Source: Algoriella xinjiangensis | GTDB taxonomy: Bacteria; Bacteroidota; Bacteroidia; Flavobacteriales; Weeksellaceae | Direction of reading: 5' to 3' | Length of the DNA: 64,000 nucleotides | Assembly: GCF_900115015.1 (NCBI RefSeq) | Contig: NZ_FOUZ01000006.1 | Span: forward strand, 62,001-126,000 | In this document: positions 36,633-43,577 of the stretch, in pieces | How the letters are laid out: every line of letters starts with the position of its first letter | Numbering within the stretch: the stretch's first letter is position 1 | The notes under the pieces: generated by a model | What the model saw: the letters and a program-made list of their open reading frames with translations, nothing else | Database searches by the model: none | What the model was told of the DNA's origin: nothing | Translations under genes and position numbers: made by a program

Positions 36633-37355
36633 TTATCTCAAATAAATTTCTTCTGAAACTATTCCAGATTCTATTTCGATTGGTGTTTGATCTTGCTTAA
36701 AAATACGAGCAGATAAAGTTCCTTTCAGCTCCACCACTCCATTTTCTACACGTAACCAACTTCCTTCTCGTAATCCTACAACAACTTGATGATTAAATTT
36801 ATGAAACTCATTAATACGCGTTTCTCTTGTTTCTCCTTTGTGTTTAGAATCTGGATCTGGGTCCAAATAATGTGGATTCAGATTGAATGGTAAAAATTGT
36901 AAAGCATCAAAACTTGGCGGATAAACTATCGGCATATCATTTGTTGTGCCTATTGTTAAACCAGTCAAATTACTTCCTGCACTTGTACCAATATAAGGCG
37001 TTCCATTATGCACAGCACTTCTTAATTCTTCTACCAAACCTTGTTCGTACAAGGTTTTAAGCAATAAAAATGTATTTCCTCCACCAATAAAAATTGCTTT
37101 CGCATGTAAAATAGCTTCTTTCTTATTCTCAAAAGTATGCAAGCCTTTTACAGAAATTCCAATTGGTTCTAAAGCATCTTTTACATTCTGAGTATAATCA
37201 TCATACGAAACTCCCGAAGGACGCGCATACGGTACAAATATTATCTCGTCTGATTGAATGAATTCCTTGATTTCATCTTTAATATATTCTAAAAAACTAT
37301 AACCGTAAATTGTACTCGTACTAATTACCAATAGTCGATCGTTAGAGTTAATCAT
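36633..37355 (-). CDS. pepE: Peptidase E (S51 family aspartyl dipeptidase)
   Basis: A 240-residue cytoplasmic serine peptidase that cleaves Asp-X dipeptides. The nucleophile elbow is IGTSAGSNLTG. KAIFIGGGNTFLLL and NPHYLDPDPDSKHKGETRETRI are further family blocks. The ATG at 37355 is chosen; the earlier TTG overlaps the promoter box. The gene lies just outside the left end of the integrated element and was originally downstream of the ABC permease gene now 14.5 kb away. Confidence 0.9.
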   Translation of the reverse strand: MINSNDRLLVISTSTIYGYSFLEYIKDEIKEFIQSDEIIFVPYARPSGVSYDDYTQNVKDALEPIGISVKGLHTFENKKEAILHAKAIFIGGGNTFLLLKTLYEQGLVEELRSAVHNGTPYIGTSAGSNLTGLTIGTTNDMPIVYPPSFDALQFLPFNLNPHYLDPDPDSKHKGETRETRINEFHKFNHQVVVGLREGSWLRVENGVVELKGTLSARIFKQDQTPIEIESGIVSEEIYLR

Positions 37356-37370
37356 ATTTTTATTTTTTTT

Positions 37371-37378
37371 CAAATTTA
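37371..37378 (-). promoter_or_regulatory. -7 box of the peptidase E gene
   Basis: TAAATTTG on the minus strand, 16 bases before the ATG. Confidence 0.5.
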
Positions 37379-37390
37379 GTTTTAAATCAC

Positions 37391-37421
37391 AAAAAATCCG
37401 AATGAAATTTCACTCGGTTTA
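37391..37421 (-). terminator. Original terminator of the ABC permease gene, now stranded
   Basis: Ten-bp stem on the minus strand (37408-37417 with 37398-37407, one G-U pair) followed by A and six U. It starts about 10 bases past the TAA at 37427-37429 that ended the permease gene before the element inserted. It now terminates only transcripts leaving the left end of the element. Confidence 0.78.
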
Positions 37422-37427
37422 TATTTT

Positions 37428-37460
37428 TAGTTTTTATAAGAAATCCATTTAATCATTTCT
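37428..37460. repeat. Left att repeat with the displaced permease 3' end
   Basis: 33 bp matching 51877-51909 at 29 positions, including an 18-bp identical core (37443-37460). Read on the minus strand it encodes MIKWISYKN then TAA, against MIKWIGYKN then TAG at the right end. It is thus the old 3' end of the ABC permease gene. Confidence 0.9.
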
Positions 37461-37510
37461 ATACAAAAAACTATACTGTATATCAATTAGTTAGCTCCTT
37501 AATACATGCG

Positions 37511-37530
37511 AGGGGTATTCTCAGGGGTAT
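37511..37530 (+). repeat. Integrase arm-type repeats, left end
   Basis: Two direct copies of AGGGGTAT (37511 and 37523), 12 bases apart. The same pair at the same spacing is found at the right end. About 50 bases inside the att repeat, the place expected for integrase arm sites. Confidence 0.65.
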
Positions 37531-37607
37531 CAAGTTCTCAAAGTCAATCGAAACAAACATACTACTAATAATTTGGTTGGCACAACTTAAACTTGGTTTT
37601 ATTAGAT

Positions 37608-37823
37608 TTACAACTCAACAATTATCGTTTCTTGTTTGGTGTGATGAAAATAATGGTTGAATATATGTTCCGTTTTGATTTTCATATAACCTGTTGTTGT
37701 GCCATAACCTAAGTGGGTAGAGAAATAGGCAACATAATAAACTGCACCTATTGTAGCACAAGAAATATTTTGAATCAAACTTACAATTAAAGTTTGCCGT
37801 CTATAAAAAATGATGCAAATGCG
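37608..37823 (-). pseudogene. Open frame remnant near the left end
   Basis: A 71-codon open frame with no start codon at its beginning; the first methionine is in GYMKIKT, past the middle. The first half looks like a membrane helix (TLIVSLIQNISCATIGAVYY) and the tail reads YFHHTKQETIIVEL before TAA. The residue pattern looks protein-like, so it may be the 3' end of a truncated gene. I do not recognise the family. Otherwise the 370 bases between the att repeat and the AraC gene hold only the arm repeats. Confidence 0.3.
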
Positions 37824-37833
37824 TCAATCAAAG

Positions 37834-38640
37834 TTAGCTGTGGTTTTTAACTTCCGATGGGTTAATTTTAAATTCGGTTTTAAATGCTCGAGAGAAATGA
37901 GCCAAGCTTACAAAACCAATATCATAATAAACTTCAACGGGCTTCTTGTTTTGTTTAGTGATTAGAAAATGTGCTAAATCTAATCGCTTTTTTATGAGCC
38001 ATTTATTTGGTGTTACTTTAGAAATTTGTTGAAAATCTCTCTTAAAAGTTGAAATGCTTCGTCCTGTTAATTTTGCAAATTGTTCTATCGGAATATTGTG
38101 TGTGAAATTTCTATTCATATAAGCTTCTAAGTCAATCTTGAAGGCATCTTGAAAATTGAAAAGAATATTTTGCATTTGAGTTTGCTTAATCAAAATTTCT
38201 ATTAATTCGTTTGTTTTGATGTTTACCAAATTTTCTGTTAATGCATCTGGATTCTCAAAATAGGGAACAATAGAATTGAAGAAAGCCATCAAAAACGGGT
38301 CCTGAGGAAATATAAAATTAGGTTTTCCTGTATATTGTCCTTTTGGCAACATGTTGTTTTGTTTAGAAAAATTGTAAAGCGTTTCTTTGGCTAAAAAAAT
38401 ACTAATTGCTATAAATGGTTTATTATCTCGTGGTAGTTTTTGCGTTTTTACCAATTGATTTTTGGATATAAAACCTATTTCACCTGTATTATATTCGGTA
38501 GTTTCTGCTCCGTCATTAATTATCATTATTCCATTTAATACATAAGTTAAAGCAAAATCTTGAACAAATGGTTCAAAATCTTTTTTTGCTTCGCCTGTGC
38601 AAGAGAAAAGAATATTTAATTTGGTTCTGTCTTGAAGCAT
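37834..38640 (-). CDS. AraC-family transcriptional regulator
   Basis: A 268-residue regulator. The N-terminal 150 residues form a small cupin-like sensing domain with a cysteine near the start (LFSCTGEAKKD). The C-terminal 100 residues are the double helix-turn-helix: IPIEQFAKLTGRSISTFKRDF and VYYDIGFVSLAHFSRAFKTEFKINPSE. It is the last gene of a three-gene minus-strand cassette with a small membrane protein and an SDR, which it probably controls. Part of the accessory cargo of the element. Confidence 0.9.
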   Translation of the reverse strand: MLQDRTKLNILFSCTGEAKKDFEPFVQDFALTYVLNGIMIINDGAETTEYNTGEIGFISKNQLVKTQKLPRDNKPFIAISIFLAKETLYNFSKQNNMLPKGQYTGKPNFIFPQDPFLMAFFNSIVPYFENPDALTENLVNIKTNELIEILIKQTQMQNILFNFQDAFKIDLEAYMNRNFTHNIPIEQFAKLTGRSISTFKRDFQQISKVTPNKWLIKKRLDLAHFLITKQNKKPVEVYYDIGFVSLAHFSRAFKTEFKINPSEVKNHS

Positions 38641-38647
38641 TTTAAAT

Positions 38648-39139
38648 TTAAGATTTGAAGTTGATTAATTTTTCATAATAAATTGTCGCTCTTTCTTTTG
38701 AAAAGTAGTCAATTATTGCAAATGCACTTCCAAATAATATTAATGAAATGGCGATTGCTTGCCATTGTACATTTTTTACAAAATATAACAAGCCTAGTGC
38801 AACAGCAAAACAAACTAAACTAATGCCAATTGACATGGGATAAAGGTATTGGAAATCTTCAACTCGTTTTTTTTCTGCCTCAATAAATGCCACTTTATCT
38901 TTTGTGTATGTTGCTACAACTTCTGAAACTTTCTTTTGGTTCGACCTACTCATATTCGCTCCAATTGCAGTAAATATGCTACCAATTACAATCAAAGGAA
39001 TTAACAACGCTTTTGCCGTTGGGACGCTTCCGTAAAAGTAAAATAATAATCCTACGATAATGGTAATTACTCCAAATCCTAAAATAAATCTGGCTTCAAA
39101 TATTTCCCCAGTGTACCAAGTGAGTGTATTTTGTATCAT
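38648..39139 (-). CDS. Hypothetical four-helix membrane protein
   Basis: A 163-residue membrane protein with two pairs of hydrophobic helices (about 15-58 and 100-150) separated by a charged loop, SRSNQKKVSEVVATYTKDKVAFIEAEKKRVEDF. I do not know a named family. It lies between the SDR and AraC genes with short gaps, so it shares their transcript. Proteins of this kind accompany AraC/SDR cassettes in Bacteroidota accessory regions. Confidence 0.65.
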   Translation of the reverse strand: MIQNTLTWYTGEIFEARFILGFGVITIIVGLLFYFYGSVPTAKALLIPLIVIGSIFTAIGANMSRSNQKKVSEVVATYTKDKVAFIEAEKKRVEDFQYLYPMSIGISLVCFAVALGLLYFVKNVQWQAIAISLILFGSAFAIIDYFSKERATIYYEKLINFKS

Positions 39140-39207
39140 CTTTTTTATTTTAAAAAGGTAATGGCTACCTGAATTTCAGATAGCCAATTTACCTATATTT
39201 TTTTGAA

Positions 39208-39954
39208 TTATTTTGCGTTATAACCACCGTCAATATTTAAGATTGTTCCCGTCATAAATGTATTTTCATCCGAAGCTAAAAAATAAATTGCTTTAGCAAT
39301 ATCTTCCACTTCGCCCAATTTATTCATTGGATGTATTGAAGCGATGCTTTCTTCGGTGTACGTTCCAGCATCTAATGCACTTTGAAAAACGGAAGTTTTA
39401 ATCGCTCCTGGAGCAACAGCATTGATGCGAATTCCTTGCGTTGCATAATCAATAGCCGCACCTTTTGTTAATCCTACAACAGCATGTTTCGATGCGTTGT
39501 ACTGAGCAGTTGCATATAAACCATTGATGCCTGCAATTGAAGCCAAATTTACAACCGTTCCACCACCAGTTTTCAGCATTGCTTTGATGGCGTATTTCAT
39601 TCCATAATAAACACCCATAACATTGGTGTCAAGCATTTGTTTTAGATCATCAGAGTTTGTATCCGCTAATTCAGCACCGCCTAATGAAATACCAGAATTA
39701 TTTACTATAGAATCTAATTTTCCAAATTTTTCAACTGTTTTTGAAATCACAGATGCTACTTGTTCTTCATTTGTTACGTCTAAAGGGAAGAATGTAACCT
39801 CTAAACCATTGTGCTTAAATTCAGAAACTATTTCTGTTTCTTTTTTTGCGTCTCTACTTGTTACAACAACATTATAATCGTTTTTCGCGAAATGCAAAGC
39901 AGTTGCTTTACCAATTCCTGTAGTTCCGCCTGTTATAATTACTGTTTTATTCAT
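39208..39954 (-). CDS. Short-chain dehydrogenase/reductase
   Basis: A 248-residue classical SDR. TGGTTGIGKATALHFA binds the cofactor; the arginine after VVVTSRD suggests NADP(H). NNSGIS, the catalytic serine in VNLASIAG, and the tyrosine and lysine in YNASKHAVVG complete the site. It ends with the usual ILNIDGGYNAK. It reduces or oxidises an unknown alcohol or ketone. First gene of the AraC cassette with a clear promoter. Confidence 0.92.
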   Translation of the reverse strand: MNKTVIITGGTTGIGKATALHFAKNDYNVVVTSRDAKKETEIVSEFKHNGLEVTFFPLDVTNEEQVASVISKTVEKFGKLDSIVNNSGISLGGAELADTNSDDLKQMLDTNVMGVYYGMKYAIKAMLKTGGGTVVNLASIAGINGLYATAQYNASKHAVVGLTKGAAIDYATQGIRINAVAPGAIKTSVFQSALDAGTYTEESIASIHPMNKLGEVEDIAKAIYFLASDENTFMTGTILNIDGGYNAK

Positions 39955-39980
39955 TTGTTTTATTTTAATGATTTATACAG

Positions 39981-39988
39981 CAAAGATA
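39981..39988 (-). promoter_or_regulatory. -7 box of the SDR-AraC cassette
   Basis: TATCTTTG on the minus strand, an exact TAnnTTTG match 26 bases before the SDR ATG. Confidence 0.6.
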
Positions 39989-40066
39989 AATCGGCGTTAA
40001 GAATAGTATTTGACTCTAAGGTTCAATTTAATTGTCTGTTGAGATTGTTGTAGCAGATTTAAAAAA

Positions 40067-40122
40067 TGTATCAAAACATTAACTGTATCATTTTATATCT
40101 ATTTTAATTAAATAATGATACA
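40067..40122. promoter_or_regulatory. Repeat cluster upstream of the serine recombinase gene
   Basis: TGTATCA occurs at 40067 and 40084, and its complement at 40116. TGTATCATT (40084-40092) and AATGATACA (40114-40122) form a 9-bp perfect inverted repeat with a 21-bp spacer. Just upstream of the -7 box, it could be an operator or a recombination (res-like) site for the neighbouring recombinase. Confidence 0.45.
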
Positions 40123-40140
40123 ATATTTCGTATTATTTTA

Positions 40141-40148
40141 TATCTTTG
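40141..40148 (+). promoter_or_regulatory. -7 box of the serine recombinase gene
   Basis: TATCTTTG, exact TAnnTTTG, 19 bases before the ATG at 40167. Confidence 0.6.
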
Positions 40149-40166
40149 ATTTAAATTAATACACCT

Positions 40167-40796
40167 ATGAAACAAACTGCTGTTATTATCGCGCGATGTT
40201 CCACAAATGAGACAAAACAAGATGTTAGTCGTCAAATCAAGGATTTGATAGATAATTACGCTGGAATCTATGAAATTATACATACCTATAGCTACTATAA
40301 ATCTGGTCTTGACAATGATGCCGAGAATAAAGAAATCCTAAAATATGTAATTGAGAATAAGGTACAGAATGTTCTTGTTACAGAAGTTTCAAGAGTTTCT
40401 AGAAAAATCTCATCATTTTCTTTGTTTTTGGAAGCATGCAATGACGCATCAATTAATTTGATAATAGATAATTATAAGCTACATACCTTCATTAAAGGTA
40501 AAGAAAACACTATGGCGCAGGCAATGTTACAGATAGCTGCTGTTATGGCTAGAAACGAACTAGAATTGACGAAAGAGCGTTTGAATTCTGGAAGAAACAA
40601 GTACATTGCCGAAGGTGGAAAACTAGGTAGGAATGTCGGAACCAAGGAAAACAAGAACGATTTTTTGTCCAAATATCCTAAGGCAATCCGTTGTTTAAAA
40701 TCTAACAAATCTGTACGAGAAGTAATGAAGCTATGTGATCTAAGCTCTGGAACAGTGCAAAAAATTAAAAAGTATATAAATGAAAAAGAGGTTTAA
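40167..40796 (+). CDS. Serine recombinase (resolvase/invertase family)
   Basis: A 209-residue small serine recombinase. The catalytic serine is S12 in IIARCSTNE, preceded by R10; further active-site arginines lie in TEVSRVSRK. The long E-helix region (QAMLQIAAVMARNELELTKERLNSGRNKYIAEGGKLGR) and a C-terminal helix-turn-helix (KSVREVMKLCDLSSGTVQKIKKY) complete the family layout. It cuts and rejoins DNA at paired sites. Inside the element it could resolve dimers or mark a nested insertion of the SDR-AraC cassette. It is divergent from that cassette and convergent with the kinase-AAA operon. Confidence 0.9.
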   Translation: MKQTAVIIARCSTNETKQDVSRQIKDLIDNYAGIYEIIHTYSYYKSGLDNDAENKEILKYVIENKVQNVLVTEVSRVSRKISSFSLFLEACNDASINLIIDNYKLHTFIKGKENTMAQAMLQIAAVMARNELELTKERLNSGRNKYIAEGGKLGRNVGTKENKNDFLSKYPKAIRCLKSNKSVREVMKLCDLSSGTVQKIKKYINEKEV

Positions 40797-40815
40797 CAAA
40801 ATCTCTTTTTATATT
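40783..40815 (+). terminator. Terminator of the serine recombinase gene
   Basis: An eight-bp outer stem (40783-40790 with 40803-40810) followed by a T-rich tail; it includes the stop codon. Confidence 0.6.
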
Positions 40816-40853
40816 TTAATTCTATTCTCTAAAATTAATCACTAAATAATACT

Positions 40854-42605
40854 CTAAAAACCAATTTTTGGTTTATCTATGTTGTTGTTATTTTTTCCTT
40901 CCATTTTAGCTTTGACTATTAAGTAGCTGTTCAACTCCTGCAAAGAAATTGACGGTTTGTTGCTTCGGATTGTTTCCAGTACGATTGTTTTTGTAATTCT
41001 TAAATTGTCTTTTAATGCCTTTCTTGAAGCTTCATCACATAAGAATTTAATGTCGCTTGAAACATAGTTCTCTGTTGCCTTGGCTAATTCTTCGTAATTC
41101 AAACCGATTTCTGTCGGTCGCTTTTTTAAATACAACTCAAACATCAATTTACGAGCTTCAAAATCAGGAGGTGCCAAATAAAGGTGTTTGTCTAATCTTC
41201 CTGAACGTAAAATTGCAGGGTCAATAGCATTTGGTCTATTTGTGGCACCGATTATAAAAATTCCATCATCTCCACAATTATTCATTTGTGCTAAAAATTC
41301 ATTGACTGCACTTGTGTTCATATGGCTAATGTTGGATGTATCTCTATTCGGAACAAGTGCATCTAATTCATCGATTAAAATTATACTTGGTGCGTTTTGT
41401 TTTGCTTCATCAAACAAATTTTTGATATTTTCCTGCGAAGCATTTACAAATTTACTTTGAATGTCAGAAGGTTTTATTTGATAAAAATTAAACCCGATTT
41501 CTTCTGCCATTTTCTCTGCAAAAAATGTTTTTCCGCAACCTGGCGGACCATACAGCAACATTCCGTTTGGAATTGTTAAACCATATTCCGCATAACGGTC
41601 CTTTTCATTTAATGCGTCAATAACATCTAATTGAATAGTATTTTTCAATTCTTGCATTCCTGCAATGGAAGCAAATCCTTTACCTTTTTTATTTTCTTTG
41701 GATTGGATTTTAGCAACTTTTTCTTCTGGAATTGAAAGTTCAACTTCTAATTCTCCGTTCAATGTTTGGATAAATTCTTTTACAGATTTAAAACGGTGTT
41801 CTGCTTTTGGCTGTAATGCTTTACGAATAATATTTTGCGTTTGTTCGTCTATTTTATCCGAAAATTTCAAAGGCTTTTTTCTTTCGTCTAAAATAACTTC
41901 CTCTAATTGTATTTTATCTGATTTGTATTTTGAAATTTCTATAAAATAAGGCGACAAACCTGTCAATAAATGATAATACAACGCACCAACAGAATAAATA
42001 TCACTCTGAAATGAAAAGACTTTATTAAAAGTTTCATTGGCTGTGTAGAAAAAATTCAGTCCATCTTTCAAAAACTCTTTATTAGATTGTTGCAGATAAC
42101 GAGCATATCCAAAATCAATAATTTTTGAAATAGCAACATTACCTGACAAATCCAACATTACATTTTGGTTGGTAATATCGTTATGAATGATTTGCTTGTT
42201 GTGTAGATAATTCAAGCCGTTTAGAATACTCAGTATGATATTTTTTGCTTCATAAGAATTGAATGTGTTTTCACGTTTCATTTTATCCGTTAAAGTTTCT
42301 CCACTGATAAAATCCAACACTACAAAAGCCAATTTTTGGTTGTCAATTATAATATTTCCGCTATCGTTGTATTTAACCAAATTGGAATGTTTGATTTGTT
42401 TCAGCATTTCAATTTCCAGAATTTCTCCGCTTTCTGTAAACTGTGTTCGATGTAATTTAGCAAAGTCAAAAAGTTTGAGAAACTTAGCTTCATTCGCTTG
42501 ATTTTGTACACGATAAGTTTCGGCATAGCTTCCTTTTTTAAGAAAGAAGCTAACCGAATATTTATTATCAATGATTTGTCCTTTGGACAATATAGACTTA
42601 CTCAT
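40854..42605 (-). CDS. Protein kinase fused to a Cdc48/Vps4-like AAA+ ATPase
   Basis: A 583-residue fusion. Residues 12-285 are an eukaryotic-like Ser/Thr kinase: glycine loop KKGSYAETY, lysine K44, catalytic loop HNDITNQN (D143; the usual HRD arginine is Asn, so a non-RD kinase) and DFG at 164-166. Residues 310-560 are a single AAA+ domain: Walker A GPPGCGKT (353-360), Walker B ILIDELDA and the arginine-finger block ATNRPNAIDPAILRSGRLD. No membrane segment. It is the last gene of the Hsp70 operon and overlaps its neighbour by eight bases. The kinase may control the AAA+ unfoldase or the chaperones; a DnaK-ClpB style division of labour is plausible. Confidence 0.93.
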   Translation of the reverse strand: MSKSILSKGQIIDNKYSVSFFLKKGSYAETYRVQNQANEAKFLKLFDFAKLHRTQFTESGEILEIEMLKQIKHSNLVKYNDSGNIIIDNQKLAFVVLDFISGETLTDKMKRENTFNSYEAKNIILSILNGLNYLHNKQIIHNDITNQNVMLDLSGNVAISKIIDFGYARYLQQSNKEFLKDGLNFFYTANETFNKVFSFQSDIYSVGALYYHLLTGLSPYFIEISKYKSDKIQLEEVILDERKKPLKFSDKIDEQTQNIIRKALQPKAEHRFKSVKEFIQTLNGELEVELSIPEEKVAKIQSKENKKGKGFASIAGMQELKNTIQLDVIDALNEKDRYAEYGLTIPNGMLLYGPPGCGKTFFAEKMAEEIGFNFYQIKPSDIQSKFVNASQENIKNLFDEAKQNAPSIILIDELDALVPNRDTSNISHMNTSAVNEFLAQMNNCGDDGIFIIGATNRPNAIDPAILRSGRLDKHLYLAPPDFEARKLMFELYLKKRPTEIGLNYEELAKATENYVSSDIKFLCDEASRKALKDNLRITKTIVLETIRSNKPSISLQELNSYLIVKAKMEGKNNNNIDKPKIGF

Positions 42606-42891
42606 TTTTTTTATTTTTCACCAAACTTACCAATAATCCAACGCCAACAATCACATCTATAATATTCCACAATTCTCGACCTAATGCAATTTTAAAAAAC
42701 GGTTGAAATAATAATGCTAACGCTCCATAGATAAACATTTCAGTTTGTCGGCTTTTTTGATTAGCTTGATAGCACAACACTCCAAAACCAATTAACGCTA
42801 TAAAACGCACCAGTTGATAATAACCATAAGGCATATCCAAAAGACAACTAAACATTAAAATCGCTAATCCTATTTTGATTATTTTTTCCAT
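42598..42891 (-). CDS. Small membrane protein of the Hsp70 operon
   Basis: A 97-residue protein with about three hydrophobic helices (roughly 4-20, 25-40 and 65-90), resembling small DUF6804-like membrane proteins; that family link is weak. The ATG at 42891 lies one base after the TAG of the lipoprotein gene, and its stop overlaps the kinase-AAA start by eight bases, so translation is coupled on both sides. It may give the complex a membrane contact. An upstream ATG (42939) inside the previous gene is less likely. Confidence 0.7.
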   Translation of the reverse strand: MEKIIKIGLAILMFSCLLDMPYGYYQLVRFIALIGFGVLCYQANQKSRQTEMFIYGALALLFQPFFKIALGRELWNIIDVIVGVGLLVSLVKNKKNE

Positions 42892-42892
42892 T

Positions 42893-43567
42893 CTATAATG
42901 CTTCTTCTGGATCACTTGGCTGTGTACTGAAATTTCCATTATCCTGCATAATTAATTCATACGCTAAAATATTATTATAAAGTGATTGAGGTTCGTCTTT
43001 TCCAAATTCTTCACTTGAAATAAAACCACCTTGCATTTCACCATTTTTCATTTCTTTTATTGGACTCCAACCTTTTCCATAGTAGAAGAAAGCTTGGTAT
43101 ATTCCATTAGGAAAAGAAAATGTATAACTGTCACCAGCTTGAATAAATGCGTGTCTTACAACTTTGTCATTTTTTTTTATTGTAACCAATACATCCGAAT
43201 TGCTAGTTCTTACTTTTATTTGCGAACATCCATAATCATTACAAGAAGAGTTTCTTCCATAATATTTGGAATATGGAGTTGAGCCAGTTTGCAAAGAATT
43301 CGAAATATACCTATCGTAAATTTCTTGCTGTTTTCTATCTTTCTCTATTTGCGCCTCTCTTACAACACGCTCAGCCTCTGCTTGTTTTTCTTGCTGAATG
43401 CGGCCCTGTTCCACCCGAATAGTTTCAGATTTTTGTTCTTCTTGCTGTTTTTGATCGTATTCAATACGTTCTTTTTCTTCAATTGCGTCACGTGATTTTC
43501 TTACTTGTTCTGACTCACAAGAAGTCAAAAGTAAAATAATGAACACGTTAGTTAATAGTTTTTTCAT
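42893..43567 (-). CDS. Coiled-coil lipoprotein of the Hsp70 operon
   Basis: A 224-residue lipoprotein. The signal peptide ends in LLLTSC (cysteine 17). A Glu/Gln/Lys-rich coiled coil covers about residues 20-90. A globular C-terminal domain has strands such as SQIKVRTSNSDVLVTIKKNDKVVRHAFIQAGDSYTFSFPNGIYQAFFYYG; this reads like a small beta-sandwich. A cysteine pair lies in NSSCNDYGCS. It faces the periplasm, so the operon spans both sides of the inner membrane. I do not know a named family. Confidence 0.75.
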   Translation of the reverse strand: MKKLLTNVFIILLLTSCESEQVRKSRDAIEEKERIEYDQKQQEEQKSETIRVEQGRIQQEKQAEAERVVREAQIEKDRKQQEIYDRYISNSLQTGSTPYSKYYGRNSSCNDYGCSQIKVRTSNSDVLVTIKKNDKVVRHAFIQAGDSYTFSFPNGIYQAFFYYGKGWSPIKEMKNGEMQGGFISSEEFGKDEPQSLYNNILAYELIMQDNGNFSTQPSDPEEAL

Positions 43568-43577
43568 AATTTACAGT

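Noticed and set aside
40856-40873. Terminator at the end of the kinase-AAA gene
   Set aside because: A short AT-rich inverted repeat covers the last codons, but its stem is weak and the U tract short; the true end of the operon transcript is unclear.
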